Origin: Alphaproteobacteria bacterium
GTDB taxonomy: Bacteria > Pseudomonadota > Alphaproteobacteria > UBA9219
DNA: 64,000 nt
Assembly (NCBI GenBank): GCA_028866275.1
Contig: JAGWIK010000001.1
Location: 62,001-126,000, forward strand
Direction: 5' to 3'
Shown here: positions 26,414-34,773 of the stretch, piece after piece
Layout: each line of letters begins with the position of its first letter
Position numbering within the stretch: position 1 is the first letter of the stretch
Program-made: the position numbers and the translations under genes
Notes under the pieces: model-generated
The model's input: only the letters and a program-made list of their open reading frames with translations
Database searches by the model: none
Told to the model about the DNA's origin: nothing

Positions 26414-27031
26414 ATGCGCTTTTTCACCATATGCGCCGTGTTGCTGGCCGCCGTGCCGGTGGTCTTACCCGCCGTCGCGCGCGCCGCCGTCGACCCCGTC
26501 ATCGCGCCCGCCGTGGGCAAATTGCCGCAACCCGTCATCGCCATCGTCGATATCCAACGCCTGCTGGAACAATCGCTGGCGGCCAAAAGCGTGCAGAAAC
26601 AACTCGACGCCCAGCGCATGAAATTTCAGGACGAAGTCGAAGTCGAGGAAAACGGCTTGCGCGCCGCCGAACAGGAACTGACCAAGGAACGCGACCACGT
26701 GTCGCCGCAAGCCTATGCCGACCACGAACAAAAACTGCGCCAACGTTTCTCTACCGTGGAAAACCACGTGCAGGCGCGGCACAGCGTCCTCGACGCGGCT
26801 TACAGCGACGCCATGAATCAGGTGCACACCGCGTTGCTGGCCATTGTGGACAAAGTGGCGCACGAACACGGGGCCAACATCGTTATTCTGAAACAACAGG
26901 CTTTCTGGACGGATCAACCGCTTGACATCACCGGCGAAGTCCTCAAGGACCTCGATCAGAAACTGCCGAAAATAACCATAACCATGCCGCCGGAACCGGC
27001 ATCGGCAAACACGCCGCCGGATCAGCCATGA
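26414..27031 (+). CDS. OmpH/Skp-like periplasmic chaperone
   Basis: This 205-residue periplasmic protein should hold outer-membrane proteins on the way to BamA. A Sec signal peptide is followed by the Skp start AIVDIQRLLEQSLAAKSVQKQL and a long charged coiled coil (about 60-125), then a C-terminal strand region. A Pro-rich tail extends past the usual end. GGAGG precedes the ATG by 6 nt. In most relatives lpxD follows; here a CinA-N gene overlaps by 4 nt, so the usual lipid A gene row is missing. Confidence 0.88.
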   Translation: MRFFTICAVLLAAVPVVLPAVARAAVDPVIAPAVGKLPQPVIAIVDIQRLLEQSLAAKSVQKQLDAQRMKFQDEVEVEENGLRAAEQELTKERDHVSPQAYADHEQKLRQRFSTVENHVQARHSVLDAAYSDAMNQVHTALLAIVDKVAHEHGANIVILKQQAFWTDQPLDITGEVLKDLDQKLPKITITMPPEPASANTPPDQP

Positions 27032-27780
27032 CCGACGATATCCCCACCGCCGCCGCGCTGGTTATCGGCAACGAAATCCTGTCGGGCCGCACGGCCGACG
27101 CCAATCTGAACGCCATCGCCACGCGATTGACGGCGATCGGCGTGCCGCTGCGCGAAGCGCGCGTCGTGCCCGACATCCAATCGGAAATCGTCGCCGCGCT
27201 TAATGCGCTGCGCGCGCGTTATACTTATGTCTTTACCACCGGCGGCATCGGGCCGACGCATGACGACATCACGGTCGACGCCGTGGCGGCGGCGTTCGGC
27301 GTGCCGGTCGTCGAAGACCCGCGCGCCCGCGCCTTGCTGGAACGTTACTACGGCGCGGAAAAACTGACGCCGGCGCGGTTGCGCATGGCGCGCGCGCCGG
27401 TAGGGGCCGACCTGATCGAAAACCCTGTCAGCACCGCGCCGGGCATCAAAATCGGCAATGTCTATGTCATGGCCGGCGTGCCCAATATCATGCAGGCGAT
27501 GATGGATGGCGTGGTGTTGACGTTGCGGCACGGCCCCGCCGTGCACAGCCTGACCATCTCGGGTTTTATGGCCGAAAGCGCGATTGCCGAAGATCTGGGC
27601 GCGATCGCCGCGCGTTATCCCCATATCGATATAGGGTCATATCCCTGGGTGCGCGAAGGAAGATTCGGCACCGCTCTGGTCGCGCGCGGGACGGATGATG
27701 TCGCGGTCAAGGCGGCGGCTGCGGAAATTCTGGCGCTGGCGCGCGCCAAAGATCCGGCGGCGGCTATTTCGGCTGGCTAG
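27028..27780 (+). CDS. CinA N-terminal (MoaB/Mog-like) domain protein
   Basis: This 250-residue protein has the molybdopterin-binding fold of CinA: ALVIGNEILSGRTADAN (about 10-26) and FTTGGIGPTHDDITVDA (about 69-85). The C-terminal deamidase domain of full CinA is absent. Stand-alone forms are common in alphaproteobacteria and may act as ADP-ribose or other nucleotide pyrophosphatases; the role here is uncertain. Its ATG overlaps the Skp-like gene by 4 nt. Its end overlaps an opposite small membrane protein gene by 17 nt. Confidence 0.85.
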   Translation: MTDDIPTAAALVIGNEILSGRTADANLNAIATRLTAIGVPLREARVVPDIQSEIVAALNALRARYTYVFTTGGIGPTHDDITVDAVAAAFGVPVVEDPRARALLERYYGAEKLTPARLRMARAPVGADLIENPVSTAPGIKIGNVYVMAGVPNIMQAMMDGVVLTLRHGPAVHSLTISGFMAESAIAEDLGAIAARYPHIDIGSYPWVREGRFGTALVARGTDDVAVKAAAAEILALARAKDPAAAISAG

Positions 27781-28108
27781 ACGCGGGCGATGCCGGCGTC
27801 GTTTCCTGCGGCGCGGCGGGCGGGGATGCGGGCGTCGACGATCCTGCCGGTACAGGCTTGGCGGGTTCTACCGGCATCTTGAACGTCGCGGGCTGCATAT
27901 TCTGCATCGCGTCCGGCAAGGCGAATAACGGATGCGGGCTGTCGGGCCCGACATTTTTATATATCAACGCAAGGCCGAGGAAAATGGCGACCCACAGCGC
28001 CATATTGCGCAAAATATGGCCGCGATTGAGCGCAAAGATATTGGGCGCGATGAAAATCAGCATCGCAATCGTCATCAGCGCGGACAAAATCATCGATGTA
28101 TGCGACAT
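27764..28108 (-). CDS. Small membrane protein with Pro-rich tail
   Basis: I do not recognise this 114-residue protein. Two helices (about 5-25 and 33-50, the latter ALWVAIFLGLALIYKN) are followed by a Pro/Ala/Ser-rich tail ending SSQPK. The second helix resembles the N-terminal anchor of some alphaproteobacterial aspartic proteases (TIGR02281), but no protease domain is present. I start at the ATG at 28108, with GAGG upstream. It faces mltA divergently and overlaps the CinA-N gene at its end. Confidence 0.6.
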   Translation of the reverse strand: MSHTSMILSALMTIAMLIFIAPNIFALNRGHILRNMALWVAIFLGLALIYKNVGPDSPHPLFALPDAMQNMQPATFKMPVEPAKPVPAGSSTPASPPAAPQETTPASPASSQPK

Positions 28109-28174
28109 GGCGGCCTCTAAGGATAAGGGAGTGCGCCCTTGAGAGCGGGGGCGGATCAAGGGTATAAGGAAGAC

Positions 28175-29338
28175 GTGACGGTTTCAAGGCACAATCCGGG
28201 GATGTTATTCATGCGTTTTGCCGCTTTATTTCTGCTCGCCGCGCTGGCGGCTTGCGCCATCGCCCCGCCCGCGCCGCGCGTGAATCTGCAACCCGTGTCG
28301 TTCGATGATCTCGACGGCTGGCGCGATGACGCGCCCGTTGCCGCACTGGCGGCGTTTCGGCATTCATGCCACGCCCTGATGCGCAAACCCGCCGCCGCGT
28401 TGCCGCATATCGAAGGGGTAAAGGCGGGTGACTGGCGCAGAACCTGCGCCGCGGCGCAGGATGTCGCCGCCACCGACGCCGCCGCCCGCGCTTTCTTCGA
28501 ACGGTCGTTCCAGCCCTATGCCGTATCTGGCCCCGACGGCGCGGACGGGCTGTTTACCGGTTATTATGTGCCGGAATTGCGCGCGGCCCTGCATCGCGGC
28601 GGCGCGTTCCAAACCCCGCTTTACGGCCGTCCCGGCGATCTGATCGCCGTCGATCTGGGGCTGTTCAAATCGACATTCAAGGGCCAGCATATCGTCGGCA
28701 AAGTCACGGGGCATGATTTGGTTCCCTATGACGACCGCGCCGCTATCGCCCGCGGGTCGTTGGCGAACCGCGCGCCGGTTCTGGCCTGGGTCGACGACCC
28801 CACGGATGCGTTCTTTCTGGAAATTCAGGGATCGGGCCGGTTGCGCCTGACCGATGGTTCCGTTTTGTCGCTGGGCTATGACGGCGCGAACGGGCGCGAT
28901 TATGTCGCCATCGGCCGCGTCATGGCCGCGCGCGACGATATTGCGCGTCCGGTGACGATGAAGAAAATACGCGACTGGCTCGCCGCCCATCCGGCGCAGG
29001 CGCAAAATATGATGAACGCCAATCCGTCTTATGTTTTCTTCCGCCGCCTGCCCGGCGACGACGTGTTCGGCGCCGAAGGCGTGGCCTTGACGCCGCGGCG
29101 CAGCCTCGCCGTCGACCCGGCCTTCATCCCGTTGGGCGCGCCGGTGTGGCTCGATACGTCCGACAGTACGGGGACGCCGTTCCGCCATTTAATGGTGGCG
29201 CAGGATACAGGCGGCGCGATCAAAGGCCCCGTGCGCGGCGACGTATTCTGGGGCGCGGGATCCGCAGCGGCCACACAGGCTGGCGCGATGCAAAGCCGCG
29301 GACGCTATGACCTCCTGCTGCCCAAAACAAATGAATGA
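28175..29338 (+). CDS. mltA: Membrane-bound lytic murein transglycosylase A
   Basis: This lipoprotein (387 residues as given) cleaves peptidoglycan glycan strands. The lipobox is LAALAAC near residues 20-26. The MltA beta-barrel domain has GLFTGYYVPELRA and FFLEIQGSGRL; the 3D domain at the C-terminus carries MVAQDTGGAIKGPVRGDVFWG with the catalytic Asp region. I chose the GTG at 28175 because AAGGA precedes it by 4 nt; the ATGs at 28202 and 28211 give shorter signal peptides and are real alternatives. Its end overlaps the Smr gene by 8 nt. Confidence 0.9.
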   Translation: MTVSRHNPGMLFMRFAALFLLAALAACAIAPPAPRVNLQPVSFDDLDGWRDDAPVAALAAFRHSCHALMRKPAAALPHIEGVKAGDWRRTCAAAQDVAATDAAARAFFERSFQPYAVSGPDGADGLFTGYYVPELRAALHRGGAFQTPLYGRPGDLIAVDLGLFKSTFKGQHIVGKVTGHDLVPYDDRAAIARGSLANRAPVLAWVDDPTDAFFLEIQGSGRLRLTDGSVLSLGYDGANGRDYVAIGRVMAARDDIARPVTMKKIRDWLAAHPAQAQNMMNANPSYVFFRRLPGDDVFGAEGVALTPRRSLAVDPAFIPLGAPVWLDTSDSTGTPFRHLMVAQDTGGAIKGPVRGDVFWGAGSAAATQAGAMQSRGRYDLLLPKTNE

Positions 29339-29855
29339 CGACGCCAAAATATGGCAAGACTATGCGCGCCGCGTCACGCCGGTGGGAACGCGCAAAACGA
29401 TAGCGGCCGCGAAAAAAACCGGTCAAAAGCCCGCGCGCGAAAGAACGGCGACAATAGCCGTGCCGGTTTTACGCGCCACGCTTGCCGCGCCGTTGGCGAC
29501 GGCATCCGTGCTGGAACGCAAACGCGAAAAATCCCTGCGCGACGGCAGCATGATCATCGACGCCACGCTCGACCTGCACGGCCTGACACAGGACGAAGCC
29601 TTCGACGCGCTGGCCCGCTTCATGCGCCGCCATTGCCGCGCCGGACACCGGCATTTATTGATCGTCACGGGCAAAGGCAGCCAAAGCGGCAACCGGGGCG
29701 GGGGCGTGTTGCGCGCCAATCTGCGCGGCTGGCTGGAACAATTGCCGGAATCCGCGCGCATTCTGGCCTTGCGTCCGGCCTCGGCCCGCCATGGCGGCGG
29801 CGGCGCGTTTTATATTATTCTGCGCAAATCCCCTATTCCACGCGCCACGCATTGA
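29331..29855 (+). CDS. Smr domain protein
   Basis: This 174-residue protein has a basic, disordered N-terminal half and a C-terminal Smr domain (about 80-170) with DLHGLTQDEAFDALARFM and VTGKGSQSGNRGGGVLR. Small Smr proteins are endonuclease-like and linked to mRNA cleavage on collided ribosomes (SmrB) or to DNA repair. Its ATG lies inside the end of mltA, so the two are likely co-translated. It converges with yraN, overlapping by 23 nt. Confidence 0.88.
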   Translation: MNDDAKIWQDYARRVTPVGTRKTIAAAKKTGQKPARERTATIAVPVLRATLAAPLATASVLERKREKSLRDGSMIIDATLDLHGLTQDEAFDALARFMRRHCRAGHRHLLIVTGKGSQSGNRGGGVLRANLRGWLEQLPESARILALRPASARHGGGGAFYIILRKSPIPRATH

Positions 29856-30189
29856 CGATATGCGTGGGCCAACGGCGCGGCAGCGCCAGCATGACATCAA
29901 AACGCAGATGGCAACCGGCATAGCGCGGGTGACGCATAACAAAATCCTGAAGCGCGCGGGCAATGCGCGCGCGTTGCGGCGGCTGAATGGAAGCCAGAGC
30001 CTCATCCCGCGTTGCCCGCGCCTTGACTTCGACCGCGATCACGGTGCGCCCGCGCCCCGCGACAATATCAATCTCGCCCATCGGGGTTTTATAACGCGTG
30101 GCAAGAATGCGATAGCATTTCAACCGCAAGGCCAGCCGGCACAGGCTTTCGGCGTCGATGCCGGTTTTATAGGATGTGCGCGCCTTCAT
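29833..30189 (-). CDS. yraN: YraN family (UPF0102) endonuclease-like protein
   Basis: This 118-residue protein has the restriction-endonuclease-like fold of UPF0102: a family segment GEIDIVAGRGRTVIAVEVKAR (about 38-58) with the D-(x)n-E-x-K metal site, preceded by AESLCRLALRLKCYRILATR. Function is unknown; a Holliday-junction-resolvase-like role has been proposed. Its ATG overlaps the rsmI stop by 4 nt, the usual pairing in Proteobacteria. Confidence 0.88.
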   Translation of the reverse strand: MKARTSYKTGIDAESLCRLALRLKCYRILATRYKTPMGEIDIVAGRGRTVIAVEVKARATRDEALASIQPPQRARIARALQDFVMRHPRYAGCHLRFDVMLALPRRWPTHIVNAWRVE

Positions 30190-31100
30190 GCGCTTTCCAA
30201 CGCCAGCGCGCGCGCGTAAATCTGTTTTTTGGCAATGCCGGTCATCGCTGCGACCTCGGCGACCGCGTCGCGCACCGACATGGCCCCCAGCCGCGCGCGC
30301 AACAACGCGTCGATATCGGCGGGCACGGATTCGCCACCGCCGCGTTCGACAAGAATAACGACCTCGCCTTTCACGCTGTTTTCCGCGTAAAAAGCCGCCA
30401 ATTCACCCAGCGTGCCGCGCCGCGTTTCTTCATAAAATTTCGTCAGCTCGCGCGCCACGACGGCCTGACGCGCCGCGCCGAGGATTTCGGCCATATCGGC
30501 AAGGCCCGGTGCCAATCGCGCGGGCGATTCATAAAACATCAATGTGGCTTCGGCGGTTTTCAATGCCGCCAGCTCGGTACGCCGCGCCGCGCTTTTGGGC
30601 GGCAGAAATCCGGCGAATAAAAAACGGTCGGTCGGCAACCCGCTGCCCGCCAACGCGGTCAGCGCGGCATTCGCGCCCGGTATCACGGTCACGGGCAATC
30701 CGGCATCGCGGCAGGCGCGAACGATCTTGAAACCGGGGTCGGCAATGGCGGGCATGCCGGCGTCGCTGATCAACGCCACGGCTTCGCCATCCCGTATGCG
30801 GCGCGTCATATCGACGACGCGCGCGTCTTCGTTATGATCGTGACAGGATAAAGTCGGTTTCCGGATGCCGAAGGCATGCAGCAGAACGCCGCTGGTGCGC
30901 GTGTCTTCGCAGGCGATAACATCGGCCTGCGCCAGAACGGTCAACGCGCGCAACGTGATGTCGCCCATATGGCCGATGGGCGTCGCGACGATATACAACC
31001 CATGCGACAGTTTACAGCCCGCGTCATTCCCGCTAGCTTCTAGAACCTTTCGGCCCAACAGCGGATAATCCGGCGATGAAACTTTCTTTTCCCCTGACAT
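30186..31100 (-). CDS. rsmI: 16S rRNA (cytidine(1402)-2'-O)-methyltransferase
   Basis: This 304-residue enzyme methylates the ribose of C1402 in 16S rRNA. It has the tetrapyrrole-methylase fold with LYIVATPIGHMGDITLRAL, ACEDTRTSGVLL, ALISDAGMPAIADPG and TFYESPxRL-like MFYESPARL. The start is uncertain: I use the ATG at 31100 (MSGEKKVSS), but the family region begins about 35 residues later and a TTG in between is possible. The 5' end overlaps the divergent lppC-like gene by 25 nt if both starts are right. Confidence 0.9.
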   Translation of the reverse strand: MSGEKKVSSPDYPLLGRKVLEASGNDAGCKLSHGLYIVATPIGHMGDITLRALTVLAQADVIACEDTRTSGVLLHAFGIRKPTLSCHDHNEDARVVDMTRRIRDGEAVALISDAGMPAIADPGFKIVRACRDAGLPVTVIPGANAALTALAGSGLPTDRFLFAGFLPPKSAARRTELAALKTAEATLMFYESPARLAPGLADMAEILGAARQAVVARELTKFYEETRRGTLGELAAFYAENSVKGEVVILVERGGGESVPADIDALLRARLGAMSVRDAVAEVAAMTGIAKKQIYARALALESA

Positions 31101-32383
31101 GCGGCGGCGCGGTCCTGATGCTGGCGTTGAACGGTTGTGCCGGGATGTTATCGCAAGAACCGCCCGCAGGCCAGACGGCAACTTACCACCCGCCTTATGA
31201 ACAGCCCGCGCCCTATGAACAAGGCTATTGGCAAAATGTCTCGCCCAATATCCGCAACCCCGCGGCGGCGCCATCCGTTCAGGCCCAGACTTTGCCGTCG
31301 ATCACGCCTGTCCCGCAACCCGCCGCGCCCGTGGTTATCCCCGCGCCTGCCGCGGCGGCGTCCGGCACTGTCAAAGTCGCCATTCTGTTGCCGCTCAGCG
31401 GCCGCAATGCCGCGCTGGGTCAGGCGATGCTGAACGCGGCGCAACAGGCGGTGTTCGACAGCGCCGCGCCGAATTTCGCCCTGCAACCGCACGACACCGC
31501 GGCGGCAGGCGGTGCGGCGGCGGCGGCGCAACAGGCGGTCGATGGCGGCGCGCAATTGATTATCGGGCCGCTCTTCGCATCGAACATTCCCGCGGTGGAA
31601 AAAATCGCCGCGGGCGCAAACATTGATATGTTGCCGCTGTCTTCCGACACCGCCCTGGCGCAACGCGGCGTTTATGTGATGGGGCTTGCCCCCGCGGCGC
31701 AGGTCGACCGCGTCGTCGCCTATGCCGCCGCGCGCGGCATTCGCCGTTTTGCCGCCCTTGTGCCCTCGACGCCTTACGGCGCGCTGGTCGACGGCGCGTT
31801 CCGGCAGGCGGTCTTGCGACATGGCGGCACGGTGGTCGATGACGAAACTTTTACCACGGCGCAGGATATCGGCAGCGCCGTCAAAAATCTGGCGCAATTG
31901 CGCGACCAGATCGACGGGCTGTTTTTGCCGGAAAGCGGCGCCAATCTTAAAATCGCGACCGATCAACTGACAGCATCGGGATTTGCCGCGGCGCAAATGC
32001 ATATTATGGGCACCGGGTTATGGGACGTGCCGGGGCTGGGCCAGCAAAACCCCATGCTGGTCGGCGCGTGGTACGCCGCGCCCGACCCCGCCGCGCGGCA
32101 CAATTTCGTTGCGGCCTATGCGGCGGCCTATGGACAGGAACCGCCGCGCCTTGCCACGCTGGCTTATGATGCGACCGCGCTGGCCGCCGTTCTGGCCAAA
32201 CGCGGCGGCCGTTATGACGATGCCGCCTTGATGAACCCCAACGGCTTTGCCGGGCTTGACGGCATCTTCCGCCTGCACCCCGACGGTTCGGTCGAACGCG
32301 AACTGGCCGTCGACCAGGTCACGGCCGACGGCGCGCAGGTGATTGACCGCGCCCCCGTCAGTTTCGTCAATCAGGCGCATTGA
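31076..32383 (+). CDS. LppC/LpoA-like penicillin-binding protein activator lipoprotein
   Basis: This 435-residue lipoprotein has lipobox LALNGCAG (Cys near residue 21), a Pro/Gln-rich linker to about 95 and a type I periplasmic-binding fold with VAILLPLSGRNAALGQAML. In E. coli the related LpoA domain stimulates PBP1A from the outer membrane. The N-terminal TPR part of LpoA is absent, as usual in alphaproteobacteria. Divergent placement next to rsmI-yraN is conserved. Its stop overlaps the MFS start by one base. Confidence 0.85.
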   Translation: MKLSFPLTCGGAVLMLALNGCAGMLSQEPPAGQTATYHPPYEQPAPYEQGYWQNVSPNIRNPAAAPSVQAQTLPSITPVPQPAAPVVIPAPAAAASGTVKVAILLPLSGRNAALGQAMLNAAQQAVFDSAAPNFALQPHDTAAAGGAAAAAQQAVDGGAQLIIGPLFASNIPAVEKIAAGANIDMLPLSSDTALAQRGVYVMGLAPAAQVDRVVAYAAARGIRRFAALVPSTPYGALVDGAFRQAVLRHGGTVVDDETFTTAQDIGSAVKNLAQLRDQIDGLFLPESGANLKIATDQLTASGFAAAQMHIMGTGLWDVPGLGQQNPMLVGAWYAAPDPAARHNFVAAYAAAYGQEPPRLATLAYDATALAAVLAKRGGRYDDAALMNPNGFAGLDGIFRLHPDGSVERELAVDQVTADGAQVIDRAPVSFVNQAH

Positions 32384-33702
32384 TGGACGCGCCGCGTCCC
32401 GTTCTCCGCCGCCGCGCCGTCGCCGCGATTGTGCTGGGCAACGCGCTGGAATTTTATGACTTCACGGTTTACGTCTTTTTCGCGGTGTCGATCGGCCACG
32501 CGTTCTTTCCGGCAAAAAACCCGACCGACAGCCTGCTCGCCTCGCTCGCGCTTTTCGGGCTCGGTTATGTCATGCGCCCTGTCGGCGGGCTCGTCATCGG
32601 TTCGTTCGCCGACCGCGCGGGACGTAAACCCGCCATGCTTCTCACCATTTTATTGATGGCAATCGGCATGCTGATGCTTGCCGCCGCCCCGGGTTATGAT
32701 GTTCTGGGCGGATGGGCACAGGTCATCGTTATCATCGGCCGGTTGATTCAGGGCTTCGCGCTGGGCGGCGATGTCGGGCCGGCCACGGCATATCTGCTGG
32801 AATCCGCACCGCCCCACCGCCGCGCCTTTGTCACCAGCTGGCAGATCGCCAGCCAGGGCTGCGCCGCGTTGTTTTCCGGTTTGGCCGCGTCGCTGCTGGC
32901 GCATCTGTTCGGCGATGCCGCTATGGGAATGTGGGGATGGCGCGTCATGTTCGCGCTTGGCCTTGTCATCGTGCCGGTCGGTTTTGTCATCCGCGCCCGG
33001 TTGCCGGAAACCGTTTCCGGACAAGACGAAACGACCGAAATATCGCCCTTGCTGCGTACGGGCCGCGACGTCGTCATGCGTCTGCTGCGCGACCATGGCC
33101 GGACGTTGTTCCTGACATTCCTTGTGATCGCCGCATCGACGGTGTCGAACGCCATCGGCACCAATATGCCGGTTTATGCGCGCGCAACTTTGGGGATGAC
33201 CGAAACCGTATCCGCCGCCGTGCCCATTGCGCTGGGCGTCGCGTCGATTGTGTTTCCGCTGCTGGGCGGATGGCTGGCCGACCGCTACGGGCGACGGCCC
33301 GTGATGATCTGGCCGCGCGCGGTTATCCTTTGTCTGGCCGTGCCCGTTTTTGCGGCGTTGGCGCATGCGCCGACAGCAGCCGCCATTTACGCCGTCACTT
33401 TTCTGATGTCGGCCCTGTCGTCGATTAATGCCGCGGCGATTATCACCGGCATTCCCGAATCCCTGCCGCGCGCCGTGCGCAGCACCGGGCTGGCGATCGT
33501 CTATGCGCTGGCTGTCTCCATCTTTGGCGGCAGCACGAACTATATCGTCAACAAATTGATCGTGGCCACGGGCGATACCCTCGCCCCCGCTTATTATCTT
33601 GCCGCTTTCGGCCTCATCGGCACGGTTGCGGCGTGGTTATTACCCGAAACGCGGGGACGGCCTGTGGCGGCGCTTGACTCAGGCCAGACGCGGCAGGCGT
33701 AA
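32383..33702 (+). CDS. MFS transporter, MHS (metabolite:H+ symporter) type
   Basis: This 439-residue transporter has about 12 helices and MHS signatures: NALEFYDFTVYVFF (helix 1), FADRAGRKPAML (loop 2-3), RLIQGFALGGDVGPATAYLLE (helix 4-5). Family members import organic acids, osmolytes or proline by proton symport; the substrate is not readable. I use the ATG at 32383, sharing one base with the previous stop (TGATG); a TTG one codon earlier is an alternative. Its functional link to the lipoprotein gene is unclear. Confidence 0.88.
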   Translation: MDAPRPVLRRRAVAAIVLGNALEFYDFTVYVFFAVSIGHAFFPAKNPTDSLLASLALFGLGYVMRPVGGLVIGSFADRAGRKPAMLLTILLMAIGMLMLAAAPGYDVLGGWAQVIVIIGRLIQGFALGGDVGPATAYLLESAPPHRRAFVTSWQIASQGCAALFSGLAASLLAHLFGDAAMGMWGWRVMFALGLVIVPVGFVIRARLPETVSGQDETTEISPLLRTGRDVVMRLLRDHGRTLFLTFLVIAASTVSNAIGTNMPVYARATLGMTETVSAAVPIALGVASIVFPLLGGWLADRYGRRPVMIWPRAVILCLAVPVFAALAHAPTAAAIYAVTFLMSALSSINAAAIITGIPESLPRAVRSTGLAIVYALAVSIFGGSTNYIVNKLIVATGDTLAPAYYLAAFGLIGTVAAWLLPETRGRPVAALDSGQTRQA

Positions 33703-33798
33703 AATCACAACTTACGGTCACAAATCCGGCAGGGCTGGACTTGGCCGGCATCAGCCTGTAGCCTCTCCTTTTTTCGCGTCTGTAAAGATTCCCTCCTG

Positions 33799-34710
33799 AT
33801 GACTTTGTCCCGTTTTCTCGCCGTCTCTTCGTTATGCGCCCTGCTGGCGGCCTGTGCCTCCGCGCCGTCGGGCAACGAATCCGCGCCCGAAACGGCGCAG
33901 GGCTATTACAAAGTCGGCAAACCCTATCAAATCAACGGCAACTGGTATTACCCGCACGAAGATTACAGCTATGACCAAACCGGCATCGCCTCGTGGTACG
34001 GCCCGTCTTTTGTCGGGCAACGCACGGCGAACGGCGAAATTTTTACCAAAAACGAATTGACGGCGGCGCATAAAACCTTGCCTTTGCCCACATTGGCGCG
34101 CGTCACCAATCTGGAAAACGGCCGGTCGATCGTGGTGCGCATCAATGACCGCGGGCCGTTTTCGGGGTCGCGCATCATCGACGTGTCCGAACGCGCCGCG
34201 CAATTGCTGGGCTTCGAACAACAAGGCACGGCGCGCGTGCGCGTTCAGGTTCTGGCCGACGAAAGCAAGGCCATCGCCGACGCCATGCGCCATTACGGCA
34301 CGGCGGCGCCTGCCGTGGCTGCGACCCAGGAAGGCGAACAGGAACAGGTCGCCAGCGCCGCGCCGCAACAGGCCGTGCAAACGGAAACCCTGGCGCCGGT
34401 GCGAACGACGCCCGCCATCCACCGGCAATTGGAAGCAACCCAACCCGTGCCCGAAGTCGTGCAGATGCCCGTCCCCGCCTCGACGCGGCTTTATGTGCAA
34501 GCCGGGGCGTTCACACAGCCCCAGAATGCAGAAAGACTGCAACAAAATCTGGCGCGTTTCGGCAATACGACGGTTTCGCCCATTGTCATCAATGGAACCA
34601 AGTTCTATCGTGTCCGCGTCGGGCCGGTAGCCAGCGTGCCCCGGGCCGATGCCTTGATATTGGAATTGAAAAAAGCGGGCGCATCCGGCGCCCGCACGGT
34701 CGTTGAATAA
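33799..34710 (+). CDS. rlpA: RlpA septal lytic transglycosylase lipoprotein
   Basis: This 303-residue lipoprotein acts on denuded (stem-peptide-free) glycan at division septa in the family. Lipobox LLAACAS is near residues 14-20. The double-psi barrel has GIASWYGPSFVGQRTANGE and VVRINDRGPFSGSRIIDVS, with the catalytic Asp/Glu region. The C-terminal SPOR domain (about 230-303), with RLYVQAGAFTQPQNAERL, binds septal peptidoglycan. Next to dacC, as in many alphaproteobacteria. The 96-nt gap before it shows no clear RNA or hairpin. Confidence 0.93.
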   Translation: MTLSRFLAVSSLCALLAACASAPSGNESAPETAQGYYKVGKPYQINGNWYYPHEDYSYDQTGIASWYGPSFVGQRTANGEIFTKNELTAAHKTLPLPTLARVTNLENGRSIVVRINDRGPFSGSRIIDVSERAAQLLGFEQQGTARVRVQVLADESKAIADAMRHYGTAAPAVAATQEGEQEQVASAAPQQAVQTETLAPVRTTPAIHRQLEATQPVPEVVQMPVPASTRLYVQAGAFTQPQNAERLQQNLARFGNTTVSPIVINGTKFYRVRVGPVASVPRADALILELKKAGASGARTVVE

Positions 34711-34773
34711 GGCGCGTTGTATTGCTGTTGTGTAGGTTGTGTATGGCAATGGCGCGCCGATGATGGGGAAAAC

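Noticed and set aside
33703..33798. tRNA-like or small RNA gene before rlpA
   Set aside because: No cloverleaf, T-loop consensus or terminator could be built.
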